Below are positions 44,701 through 55,344 of a DNA stretch of 64,000 bases, one piece after another. This DNA comes from Variovorax sp. 770b2 (GTDB lineage: Bacteria; Pseudomonadota; Gammaproteobacteria; Burkholderiales; Burkholderiaceae_C), in NCBI RefSeq assembly GCF_900115685.1, contig NZ_FOXJ01000006.1, positions 310,001 through 374,000 on the forward strand. Reading direction: 5' to 3'. A program made the translations under genes and the position numbers. The notes beneath the pieces were generated by a model. It was not told the origin of the DNA. It searched no databases and saw only the letters and a program-made list of their open reading frames with translations. Position 1 is the stretch's first letter. Each line of letters begins with the position of its first letter.

Positions 44701-45456
44701 ATGGCCGACAGCCGCACCGCCACGAAGGCAAAGCCCCAGCGCCGCACCGGCGTGCGCGAGGCGGCCGCGCAGGCCACGCGCGACAGCATCCTGAAGGCGG
44801 CAACCAAGGTGTTCGCCAAGTACGGCTACGACGGCGGCAGCGTGGAGAAGATCTCCAAGGCCGCCAAGTCGTACGACCGGATGATCTACTACTACTTCGG
44901 CAGCAAAGAGGGCCTGTTCATCGCGGTGCTCGAAGGCATCTACAAGCGCATGGACGATGCAGAGGCCGCCATCGCGCTCGACGCGAGCCGCCCCGTGGAA
45001 GCGCTCACCGAAGTCATCCGCTTCGTGCTCGGCTACTACCGCAAGAACCCCGAGTTCGTGACGCTCTTGAACACCGAGAACCTGCACAAGGGCCGGCACA
45101 TCTCCAAGTCGCTCAGGGCGCGCGAGTACTCGTCGCGGGCGGTGGCGATCATTGCGGAAATCCTGGCGAGCGGCTCGCTTCAGGGCCTGTTCCGCAAGGA
45201 CCTGGTGGCGCGCGACATCTACTTGCTGATCGCGTCCACCGGTTATTTCTACACCTCCAACCGGCACACGCTCACCGCCTTCCTCGGCGAGCCGCTGGAG
45301 TCGCCCGAGGCGGTCACGCACTGGGAAGATTTCGTGATCGAGACCGTGCTGCGCACCGTGCGCGCGGACGACATACAAGACAACACCCCACCCCACGAGG
45401 ACAACACGAAATGGCAGAAATCGCAGCCGGCGCAAAGTCGGGCAAGGTCGTCATAA
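44701..45456 (+). CDS. TetR-family regulator of the nicotinate cluster
   Basis: A 251-residue repressor-like protein. The helix-turn-helix is near residues 45-75 ('ILKAATKVFAKYGYDGGSVEKISKAA', then 'YYYFGSKEGLF'). The ligand domain follows and ends in a basic, poorly conserved tail encoded over the enamidase start. It lies 21 bases after fpr and overlaps the enamidase gene by 46 bases. The nearby palindromes are its likely operators; the inducer may be a pathway intermediate. Confidence 0.88.
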   Translation: MADSRTATKAKPQRRTGVREAAAQATRDSILKAATKVFAKYGYDGGSVEKISKAAKSYDRMIYYYFGSKEGLFIAVLEGIYKRMDDAEAAIALDASRPVEALTEVIRFVLGYYRKNPEFVTLLNTENLHKGRHISKSLRAREYSSRAVAIIAEILASGSLQGLFRKDLVARDIYLLIASTGYFYTSNRHTLTAFLGEPLESPEAVTHWEDFVIETVLRTVRADDIQDNTPPHEDNTKWQKSQPAQSRARSS

Positions 45457-46610
45457 GGAACATCGGGCTCCTGCTCTCGGGCGACATCGACAAGCCCATC
45501 CTGGACGCAGACACCATCGTGGTGAACGACGGCCTGATCGTCGCGGTCGGCAAGGAGAAGGACTGCGATCTCGAAGGCGCCAGGACCGTCATCGACGCGA
45601 AGAAAACCTGCGTCGCGCCTGGCCTCATCGACAGCCACGTGCACCCGGTGTTCGGCGACTGGACGCCGCGCCAGGGCCAGATCGGCTGGATCGATTCGAC
45701 CATGCACGGCGGCGTGACCACCATGATTTCCGCCGGCGAAGTGCACCTGCCGGGGCGCCCCAAGGACATCGTCGGCCTGAAGGCATTGGCCATCACCGCG
45801 CAGCGCGCCTTCGACAACTTCCGCCCCGGCGGCGTGAAGGTGCTGGCCGGCGCGCCGGTCATCGAGAAGGGCATGGTCGAGAGCGATTTCAAGGAACTCG
45901 CCGAAGCCGGCGTGGGCCTCCTGGGCGAAGTGGGCCTGGGCTCGGTGAAGGCCGGCTACGAGGCCAAGGAGATGGTGGCCTGGGCGCGCAAGTACGGCAT
46001 CCAGAGCACGATCCACACGGGCGGCCCGTCGATCCCCGGCTCGGGCCTGATCGACAAGGATGTGGTGCTCGAAGCCGACGCCGACATCATCGGCCACATC
46101 AACGGCGGCCACACCTCGCTGCCCGAGGCGCACGTGTGCGAGCTGTGCGAGAAGAGCACGCGCGCGATCGAGATCGTGCACAACGGCAACGAGAAGGTCG
46201 CCATCGCGGCGGCCAAGGCCGCGCTCGAACTGAAGTGCCCGCACCGCGTGATCCTGGGCACCGACGGGCCCGCGGGCTCGGGCGTGCAGCCGCTGGGCAT
46301 CCTGCGCATGGTGGCGATGCTGTCGTCCATTGCGAACATCCCGGCCGAGCTGGTGTTCTGCTTCGCGACGGGCAACACGGCCAAGATCCGCAAGCTCAAC
46401 TGCGGCCTCGTCGAAGTGGGCCGCGATGCCGACTTCGTCTTCATGGACCGCGCGCAGCATTCGCCCGCGCCGGGCCTGCTGGAGAGCGTGCAGCTGGGCG
46501 ACATCCCGGGCGTGGGCATGGTGATGATCGACGGCATCGTGCGCTGCGGCCGCAGCCGCAACACGCCGCCTGCGACCGAGATTCCGGTGGTGGTGTCCGG
46601 CGCGCACTGA
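45411..46610 (+). CDS. Enamidase (amidohydrolase)
   Basis: Predicted to open tetrahydro-6-oxonicotinate hydrolytically to 2-formylglutarate plus ammonia, the step after 6-hydroxynicotinate reductase in E. barkeri. The 399-residue amidohydrolase-fold protein has the metal motif HxH (H76, H78 in 'DSHVHP'), 'GWIDSTMHGGVTTMISAGEVH', 'HTGGPSIPGS' and 'ILGTDGPAGSGVQPLG' (metal aspartate). Length compares with about 385 in E. barkeri. ATG 45411 has GAGGA nine bases upstream and lies 46 bases before the TetR stop in another frame. The gene-context support is strong. Confidence 0.88.
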   Translation: MAEIAAGAKSGKVVIRNIGLLLSGDIDKPILDADTIVVNDGLIVAVGKEKDCDLEGARTVIDAKKTCVAPGLIDSHVHPVFGDWTPRQGQIGWIDSTMHGGVTTMISAGEVHLPGRPKDIVGLKALAITAQRAFDNFRPGGVKVLAGAPVIEKGMVESDFKELAEAGVGLLGEVGLGSVKAGYEAKEMVAWARKYGIQSTIHTGGPSIPGSGLIDKDVVLEADADIIGHINGGHTSLPEAHVCELCEKSTRAIEIVHNGNEKVAIAAAKAALELKCPHRVILGTDGPAGSGVQPLGILRMVAMLSSIANIPAELVFCFATGNTAKIRKLNCGLVEVGRDADFVFMDRAQHSPAPGLLESVQLGDIPGVGMVMIDGIVRCGRSRNTPPATEIPVVVSGAH

Positions 46611-46622
46611 AGCGCACGGCGC

Positions 46623-47024
46623 TCAGGCGCCGGGCTTCGACCTGAAGATCAGGTAGCGCGCGGACAGGAAGTTGACCGTCATGCCCGCCAGGCTGCCGAC
46701 CGCGACGGCGAGCGCCAGGGCCCCGCGGCCTTCGACCCAGTGCAGCGTGAGCGCATACGCGCCGTAGTTCAGCACCGCGCCGGCCGACATGGTGACTAGG
46801 TAGCCGAGGTATTCCCGCCAGATCGAGCCCCCGGCCGACACGCGGGCCGCGAAGGTGTAGCGGCGGTTGAAGGCCCAGGTGGTGGTGGCCGCCGCAAGGA
46901 ACGAGACCACCCGGGCGGCGTAGGGGCCCATCGGCGGCGCGAGCAGGTACAGCACCGCCACGTCGACCACGTAGCCGATCACCCCCACCACGCCGAACGA
47001 CAGGAGCTCGCGCCCGAGCTTCAT
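46623..47024 (-). CDS. GtrA-family membrane protein
   Basis: A 133-residue protein with four membrane helices and the GtrA family pattern 'LLSFGVVGVIGYVVDVAVLYLL' near residue 6 and 'NFLSARYLIFRSK' at the end. GtrA proteins are proposed to flip lipid-linked sugars. It overlaps the GT2 gene by four bases. The stop faces the enamidase stop 12 bases away (convergent). Confidence 0.9.
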   Translation of the reverse strand: MKLGRELLSFGVVGVIGYVVDVAVLYLLAPPMGPYAARVVSFLAAATTTWAFNRRYTFAARVSAGGSIWREYLGYLVTMSAGAVLNYGAYALTLHWVEGRGALALAVAVGSLAGMTVNFLSARYLIFRSKPGA

Positions 47025-48001
47025 TTCCGAGTGCAGTTGCGCACGCCCGGAATCGCCAGGTAGCGCAGCCGCTTGGCCTCCCTGCGACCGAGCGTCACGG
47101 CGTGCATCACCACGCCGCAGACCATCGACAGCATCGCGCCCAGCATCGCGCCGGTGGCCAGCACCGCCGTGGGGAGCCGGGGCACCAGGCCGGTGTGCAT
47201 GTAGGTGACCACCAGCGGCACGACCAGCGCGATCGCGCCCGCCGCGAGCAGCGCCGCGATGATCGAGAAGAACTGCAGCGGCCGCTCGCTCACGAAAAGC
47301 TTGCAGATGGTCTTCAGGATGCGCCAGCCGTCGCGGTAGGTCGACAGCTTGCTGTGCGAGCCCTCGGGGCGCGTGCTGTAGGCGGTGCTTTCCTCGGCCC
47401 AGGGCATGCGCAGCTCCAGCGCGTGCACGGTGAGCTCGGTCTCGATCTCGAAGCCGCGCGAGAGCGCCGGGAACGACTTCGCATAGCGCCGCGAGAACAC
47501 GCGGTAGCCCGAGAGCATGTCGGTCAGGCCCCCGCCGAACAGCTGCACCACCGCGCCGGTGAGCATGCGGTTGCCCAGGCGGTGGCCGGCGCGGTAGGTG
47601 AGCGCGTCCTGCCCGTCGTCGATGCGGTTGCCCACCACCATATCCAGGTTGCCGTCGACCAGACGCTGGATGAGGCGGGGCGCCGCGGCGGTGTCGTAGG
47701 TGGCGTCGCCGTCGACCATCACGTAGATGTCGGCCTCCACGTCGGCGAACATGCGCCGCACCACATTGCCTTTGCCCGGCGCCGCCACGTGCGTGACGAT
47801 GGCGCCGGCCGCGCGCGCGACGGCAGCGGTGTCGTCGGTCGAGTTGTTGTCGAAGACGTGGATCTCTGCATCGGCCGGCAGGGATGCGCGGAAGCCCTCG
47901 ACCACCTGGCGGATGGCCAGCGCTTCGTTGAAGCACGGAATGACCGCGGCAATGCGCGGCGCAGCGCTTCGTCGGGTCACGGTGTCGTCGGCGTCGGTCA
48001 T
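47021..48001 (-). CDS. GT2-family glycosyltransferase (GtrB/DPM-like)
   Basis: A 326-residue enzyme predicted to load a sugar onto polyprenyl phosphate. The GT-A core shows 'IPCFNEALAIRQVVEGF' (about residue 22), 'DNNSTDDT' and the DxD motif in 'VMVDGDATYD'. Two membrane helices are near the C-terminus (about 240-300). It is translationally coupled to both neighbours through ATGA overlaps. It probably supplies the lipid-linked sugar used by the 600-residue membrane protein. Confidence 0.9.
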   Translation of the reverse strand: MTDADDTVTRRSAAPRIAAVIPCFNEALAIRQVVEGFRASLPADAEIHVFDNNSTDDTAAVARAAGAIVTHVAAPGKGNVVRRMFADVEADIYVMVDGDATYDTAAAPRLIQRLVDGNLDMVVGNRIDDGQDALTYRAGHRLGNRMLTGAVVQLFGGGLTDMLSGYRVFSRRYAKSFPALSRGFEIETELTVHALELRMPWAEESTAYSTRPEGSHSKLSTYRDGWRILKTICKLFVSERPLQFFSIIAALLAAGAIALVVPLVVTYMHTGLVPRLPTAVLATGAMLGAMLSMVCGVVMHAVTLGRREAKRLRYLAIPGVRNCTRK

Positions 48002-49800
48002 GGTGCGGTGGGGAGGATACGGTAGGCCCGGCTGCCGTCTTGCGCGAACAGCGGGGCGAAGTGGGTGTCGAAGCCGGCGCGGGTCGCCAGCGTCGGCGCC
48101 AGGTGGTCCGGCATGACGATGGCGGTGAAGCCCAGCTTGCCCAGCTTGCGCGCCATGTCGCCGGGCGGCAGCAGCAGGAAGTCGGCGTAGCGCCACGGGC
48201 CGAGCGTGTCGCCCCAGATCGGATTCGGGCCGTAGTAGATCGCCTCGTTCAGCGCGATCTGGTAGACGCGGCCGGTCGGGTGCTGGCGCAGGTAGTCCAT
48301 GACGGCGTAGCCCGGCACGTTCTTGCGCAGGAAAGCCTCACGGGTTTCGGGGGTGGGCGAGATCATCGCGACCTTGCCCGCGGTCTGCCGCACCGACACC
48401 GCCGCCAGCACGGCCAGGAGCAGCACGGCCGCCCAGTCGCCGATGCGCGCCGCGCTGCGCCGGTTGGTGAGCTCGGGCACGCCTTCGCCCGGGTTCGCCT
48501 TCATGCCGAACAGGCGGCGCACGCCCGCCGCGATCCAGCCGAACAGCACCTGCCAGCCGATGGCGGCCGTCATCGCGAGCAACGGGAACGAGGCCGTCAG
48601 ATACCGCGGGTAGCGCGAGGTCGCGACCCACACGGCCAGCGAGTAGAAGCAGAACCAGCCCGCGGCGCGGACCGCGGCCGAGCGCTTCCACAAGGCGCCG
48701 AAGGGCGCGAGGAACACCGACCAGATCAGCGCGTTCGGCATCTCGGCGTGATCGCGCACGTCGGCCAGCTGCTGCACGTAGTCGGCCGGAATCCACTCGC
48801 TGAAGCCGAACACGCGCGCGCCGATGGGGTTGAACGGGTCGCCGGTCATGACGGCATTGCGCGCATACCAGTAGATGCACGGGATCAGGAAGCACACGAG
48901 CGCCAGCGCCCAGGCCTTGGGCCGGCGCTCGTGCCACACGACGAACAGCGCCACCAGCGGCATGAAGACCAGCGCCTGGTACTTGGAACCCGCGGCCACG
49001 CCGAGACAAAAGGCGGCAAGCCCCAGCCACCGCATGCCGCTGTGCACCGGCTGCGATTCGCGCCACCACCACAACGAAACGCAGGCCGTGAGCACGAAGA
49101 GCGCCACGCCCATGTCGATCAGCGCGTTCGAGTAATCGCCGAGCCCCAGCCAGATCGCCGCGCCGATGCAGGCGGTGAGCCGGTTGGCGTGCAGCATGCC
49201 CAGGCGATAGATCATCACCACCGAGAGGCCGCCCGCCAGCGCATTCAGGAAGTGCGGCAGCACGTCGTCGCCCACCTGCAGGGCGGCGGCGTAGAGCAGG
49301 TTGTAGTTGTAGGGAAACCAGGGGTAGCGCAGCCACTCGTGGATGCCGAGCGAGCCCTGCTGCGCGACTTCGCGCGCATAGGGCAGGTGGTACATCAGCT
49401 CGTCGAAAGCGGCGGGCGGCGCGAGCGGTGCGACCAGCGCAGGCAGCGCAACCAGCACCAGCGCGACCATGGCGACGCGGTCGAAGTAGGTCCACGGCAC
49501 GGCGACGGCGCTCGCGTTCAGGGCGCGCCGCTCACGCAGCCACGAGGGCAGCTGCAGCGCGGCCACGACGATGCCCGCGGCAACGAGTGCCAGCGTGGCG
49601 CCGAGCCTGAACACGCCGAAGATCGCCAGCACCTGGAACGCGCAGATGAAGAGGCCGACGCCGAGCGCCACCGCCACGGCAGCTTCGAGCCCGCCGTCGC
49701 GGCGCGGCGGCGGTGCCAGGCGGGCCAGCACGCCGCGCCCCCACCCCCAGCAGCTGACGACGAAAACCACGAGTGCCGCGTAGTGCGCGGCTGCAAACAT
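47998..49800 (-). CDS. Polytopic GT-C-type membrane glycosyltransferase candidate
   Basis: A 600-residue membrane protein with about 12 hydrophobic segments. Between the first two helices is an acidic 'AAFDELMYHLPYAREV' loop with the DE pair typical of GT39/PMT-like GT-C enzymes. A soluble C-terminal domain (about 490-600) follows. I cannot name the family securely. With GtrA and GT2 neighbours it would be the acceptor-specific transferase (GtrC role) decorating a surface polymer. I chose ATG 49800; upstream frame is non-coding. Confidence 0.7.
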   Translation of the reverse strand: MFAAAHYAALVVFVVSCWGWGRGVLARLAPPPRRDGGLEAAVAVALGVGLFICAFQVLAIFGVFRLGATLALVAAGIVVAALQLPSWLRERRALNASAVAVPWTYFDRVAMVALVLVALPALVAPLAPPAAFDELMYHLPYAREVAQQGSLGIHEWLRYPWFPYNYNLLYAAALQVGDDVLPHFLNALAGGLSVVMIYRLGMLHANRLTACIGAAIWLGLGDYSNALIDMGVALFVLTACVSLWWWRESQPVHSGMRWLGLAAFCLGVAAGSKYQALVFMPLVALFVVWHERRPKAWALALVCFLIPCIYWYARNAVMTGDPFNPIGARVFGFSEWIPADYVQQLADVRDHAEMPNALIWSVFLAPFGALWKRSAAVRAAGWFCFYSLAVWVATSRYPRYLTASFPLLAMTAAIGWQVLFGWIAAGVRRLFGMKANPGEGVPELTNRRSAARIGDWAAVLLLAVLAAVSVRQTAGKVAMISPTPETREAFLRKNVPGYAVMDYLRQHPTGRVYQIALNEAIYYGPNPIWGDTLGPWRYADFLLLPPGDMARKLGKLGFTAIVMPDHLAPTLATRAGFDTHFAPLFAQDGSRAYRILPTAP

Positions 49801-49852
49801 CAGCTTCTGAATAACAACTCCCGGTGCCGGTCGGCCACGCCGGCCGGCAGGT

Positions 49853-52600
<2,748 letters not shown>

Positions 52601-52625
52601 GGGCTCACCTGCGAAAGGAACAAAC

Positions 52626-52694
52626 AGGCGAGCGTCGTTTTGAAATCCCAAGCCTGACGGCCCGCCTGGCGGACCGCTGCAACGCTCCTTGGGA
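52626..52694 (-). promoter_or_regulatory. S-adenosylhomocysteine (SAH) riboswitch upstream of metH
   Basis: The minus-strand sequence contains P1 arms CCCAAG and CTTGGG, the conserved GGAGCGTTGCA directly after the 5' arm, CAGGCTTGGG at the 3' arm, and a downstream AACGACGCTC. Its CGCTC (52634-52630) can pair with GAGCG (52687-52683) as P4. This matches the SAH riboswitch consensus I remember (Rfam SAH_riboswitch). It ends about 25 bases before the metH ATG, so SAH accumulation could switch on expression. Confidence 0.8.
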
Positions 52695-52794
52695 GGGGAT
52701 GCATTTTAAGGTCCTTCCCGACCGCCCGCGGGAAAGCCCTAGTTTGGCCCCGCAGGCACCCCCCACAGAATGCGGGCGCGCAATTCGTCGAAGA

Positions 52795-52806
52795 ACGAAC
52801 GTTCGT
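52795..52806. promoter_or_regulatory. 12-base palindrome in the lipase promoter region
   Basis: The exact palindrome ACGAACGTTCGT lies 30 bases upstream of the lipase ATG, next to an AT-rich stretch (52807-52830). It looks like a TetR-type operator; the regulator is not identified. Confidence 0.4.
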
Positions 52807-52836
52807 GTTTTTATTTGAAAACAAAGGAATGAAGAT

Positions 52837-53874
52837 ATGCCAAGAAAGAGGAATTCGAGGCTGCTGCGCCTCGCCGCCCGCCCGGTCTGCGCCGCATTGC
52901 TTTTCGGCCTGGTGGGGACGACAACACTGAGCCAGGCGGCCATCACCGACACCCCCACGCAGGTCCAGGCCCGGGTGACGTCCAGCGAAGCGAAGACCAG
53001 GAACCCGATCGTGCTGGTGCACGGCCTGTTCGGTTTCGACAACGTGCTGGGCATCGACTACTTCTATCGCATCCCCGAGAGCCTGGCCGGCGCGGGCGCC
53101 AAGGTGTACGTGGCCCAGCTCTCGGGCGCCAACAGCTCCGAGATCCGCGGCGAGCAGCTGATCCAGGAGCTGAAGAACCTGCGGGCGCTCTCGGGCAACC
53201 CGTCGCTCAAGTTCAACCTCGTCGGCCATTCGCAGGGCGCGCCCACCGCGCGCTACGTGGCGGCGGTGGAGCCCGGGCTGGTCGCCTCGGTCACCTCCGT
53301 GGGCGGGGCCAACGGCGGCTCCAAGGTGGCGGACCTCTTGCGCAAGATTCCCGAGGGCAGCGCCTCCGAGGCGGTGGTCGCGGAGACGCTGCGCCTGGCG
53401 ATGCTCCTGCTGGGCGCCATCTCGGGCAAGGACCCGAGCCAGCTGCCCGAGGTGCCGCTGAACGCCCTCAACTCGCTCACCACCGTGGGCGGCGCGGCCT
53501 TCGACAAGAAGTTTCCGCAGGGCCGCCCGGCGCCCGGCTCCTCGTGCGACGTGAAGAGCGGCCCGGCCGAAGCGAACGGCGTGCGCTACTACTCGTGGTC
53601 CGGCGTGCAGCCGCTCACCAACGCGTTCGACGCGAGCGACGTGGCCATGGGCGGGCTGAGCCTGATCGCCTTCGGGAGCGAGACCAACGACGGCCTGCTG
53701 GCCGTGTGCAGCACCCGCCTGGGCACGCACCTGGGCGACTACCGCCAGAACCACCTGGACGAGGTCAACCAGCTCTTCGGCCTGACCTACATCGGGCTGT
53801 GGACGCTGTTCGAGAAGAAGCCGGTGCAGCTCTACCAGGAGCAGGCGGCGCGCTTGAAGAGCGCGGGGCTCTGA
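52837..53874 (+). CDS. Secreted triacylglycerol lipase
   Basis: A 345-residue family I-type lipase with a signal peptide (about residues 1-35, 'TLSQA'). Catalytic residues by family pattern: S132 in GHSQG, D285 ('NDGLL') and H306 ('NHLDEVNQ'). C237 and C291 would form the conserved disulphide, and the oxyanion motif 'VHGLFGFDN' is at residues 61-69. The residue after the catalytic serine is Gln where Burkholderia and Pseudomonas lipases have His. AAGGA precedes ATG. The next gene is its foldase. Confidence 0.93.
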   Translation: MPRKRNSRLLRLAARPVCAALLFGLVGTTTLSQAAITDTPTQVQARVTSSEAKTRNPIVLVHGLFGFDNVLGIDYFYRIPESLAGAGAKVYVAQLSGANSSEIRGEQLIQELKNLRALSGNPSLKFNLVGHSQGAPTARYVAAVEPGLVASVTSVGGANGGSKVADLLRKIPEGSASEAVVAETLRLAMLLLGAISGKDPSQLPEVPLNALNSLTTVGGAAFDKKFPQGRPAPGSSCDVKSGPAEANGVRYYSWSGVQPLTNAFDASDVAMGGLSLIAFGSETNDGLLAVCSTRLGTHLGDYRQNHLDEVNQLFGLTYIGLWTLFEKKPVQLYQEQAARLKSAGL

Positions 53875-53893
53875 CGATGCGGCGCGCCTCACC

Positions 53894-54874
53894 GTGAGAC
53901 CGCTGCAGCTCGGCGCGATGGCGGGCGCCGCGGTGCTCGCCATCCTTGCCGGATGGTGGCTGGTGGACGGGCTGCCGCCGGCCGACGCCCCGGAGACGGT
54001 GGTGGCGACTTCCGCCGCCACCGGCCCGGGTGGTGCGGTCGGGGCGGTGCCGGCAGCACAGCCGAGCGGCGATGCCGGCCCCGCCCCCGACGCGATGCTG
54101 AACCCGTCGCTCATCCTCGTCTTCGAGAGCGCGCTCGCCGAGGCCCAAGCCACCGGCAAGGCCGCCTTCATGGCCATGGCGCCCGCCCTGCTCGCCAAGC
54201 GGTTGCCGGCCGAGCTGGTCGCGCGCGCGATGGGCCTGCTCGAACGGTATGTGGACATGCAGGAAGCCATGCAGGCCCTGCCGCCGCCCGACGCGGGCGA
54301 CCCCGCATCGCTGCGCAAGACCATCGAGGCGCGCGCCGAGGTGCGGCGCAGGTACTTCGCGCCCGAGGAGATCGAAGGCCTCTTCGGCGACGAGATCCGC
54401 CAGGACACGCTCATGGCCGACAAGATGGCGCTCGCCCGCGACGCCAACCTCACGCCCGAAGAGCGCGAGGCTGCCGCGCAGCGCCGCGAGGAGGCCCTGC
54501 TCACGCCGGAACAACGCGAGCAGCGCCGCGCCTTCACCGCGCAGGTCGACGTGCAGCGCCAGACCGATGCCATGAACGCGCGCGGCGCCAGCGCGCAGGA
54601 GCGCTTTGCCGAACGCAGCACCGCCTACGGCTACGAAGCCGCACGCCAGCTGGCCGCGCTGGACCAGGAAAACCAGGACTGGAACAACCGCCTCGACCAG
54701 TACGCCAACGCGTCCCCGGACCAGCAGGCGCAGCTGCGCGACTCGCTCTTCAACGAGCGCGAGCGCCTGCGCCTGGCCGGCGCACTGGCGCTGCGGGGAT
54801 CGCGGCCTACGCCGTCTGGGCCGAACCCATCGCCGAGCGGGGCAGGCCAAACACCCGGTCGAAGCCCCAGTTGA
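53894..54874 (+). CDS. Lipase-specific foldase Lif (lipase chaperone)
   Basis: A 326-residue membrane-anchored periplasmic chaperone that folds the lipase before type II secretion. One N-terminal membrane helix (about residues 5-26), an Ala/Pro-rich linker, and a helical Lif domain with the Lif motif RxxFxxxE seen as 'RRRYFAPEE' (about residue 160). Start GTG 53894, 19 bases after the lipase stop. The last 30 residues are Pro/Ser-rich and their coding DNA overlaps the convergent PACE gene by 68 bases. Confidence 0.9.
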   Translation: MRPLQLGAMAGAAVLAILAGWWLVDGLPPADAPETVVATSAATGPGGAVGAVPAAQPSGDAGPAPDAMLNPSLILVFESALAEAQATGKAAFMAMAPALLAKRLPAELVARAMGLLERYVDMQEAMQALPPPDAGDPASLRKTIEARAEVRRRYFAPEEIEGLFGDEIRQDTLMADKMALARDANLTPEEREAAAQRREEALLTPEQREQRRAFTAQVDVQRQTDAMNARGASAQERFAERSTAYGYEAARQLAALDQENQDWNNRLDQYANASPDQQAQLRDSLFNERERLRLAGALALRGSRPTPSGPNPSPSGAGQTPGRSPS

Positions 54875-55244
54875 AGACGAAGGTGTAGACCAGGAAGAAC
54901 ACCACCAGGCCCAGGTCCATCACCAGCGCCTGCCAGAGCGACACGCCCAGGCCCCAGGCGAACATCGGCACCAGGAAGGCGATCAGCCCGCCCTCGAAGC
55001 CGATGGCGTGGGCGATGCGGCGGCGCACGCTGCGGCCGCGAACGGCCTGGCGCGCTTCCCAGCGCTCGAAGAGGGCGTTGAAGATCAGGTTCCAGATCAC
55101 CGCGACGACCGACGCGGCCACCGCCAGCACGCCGGAATGGCCGAGCCCGGCGTCCGTCATCAGGGCCAGGCCGGCGCTGGCGCACACGATGGCGATCCCT
55201 TCGTACAGGGAGATGTAGACGACACGACGCTGGAGCCCTTGCAT
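54807..55244 (-). CDS. PACE-family efflux transporter (bacterial transmembrane pair)
   Basis: A 145-residue inner-membrane protein with four helices arranged as two bacterial-transmembrane-pair repeats: 'VIWNLIFNALFERWE' and 'FVFNWGFDRVFG' are the matching WNxxFNxxFE/D signatures. PACE proteins (AceI-like) export cationic biocides or polyamines with protons. ATG 55244 follows GAGGA. It overlaps the lif 3' end on the opposite strand and is divergent from the LysR gene. Confidence 0.9.
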   Translation of the reverse strand: MQGLQRRVVYISLYEGIAIVCASAGLALMTDAGLGHSGVLAVAASVVAVIWNLIFNALFERWEARQAVRGRSVRRRIAHAIGFEGGLIAFLVPMFAWGLGVSLWQALVMDLGLVVFFLVYTFVFNWGFDRVFGLPRSAMGSAQTA

Positions 55245-55318
55245 GACTTTTCCTCTTGAACTTGAATGGGATGGGTGGACTTTATTTGCCATTTACTGAT
55301 ATAAAAAGTCATCTTGTT

Positions 55319-55331
55319 TCAATTAAATTGA
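55319..55331. promoter_or_regulatory. LysR-type T-N11-A dyad in the PACE/LysR spacer
   Basis: TCAAT / ATTGA with a 3-base centre, within the 100-base AT-rich divergent spacer, 14 bases before the LysR ATG. It fits a LysR autoregulatory and PACE-activating site. Confidence 0.45.
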
Positions 55332-55344
55332 TAGATCGGAGGCC

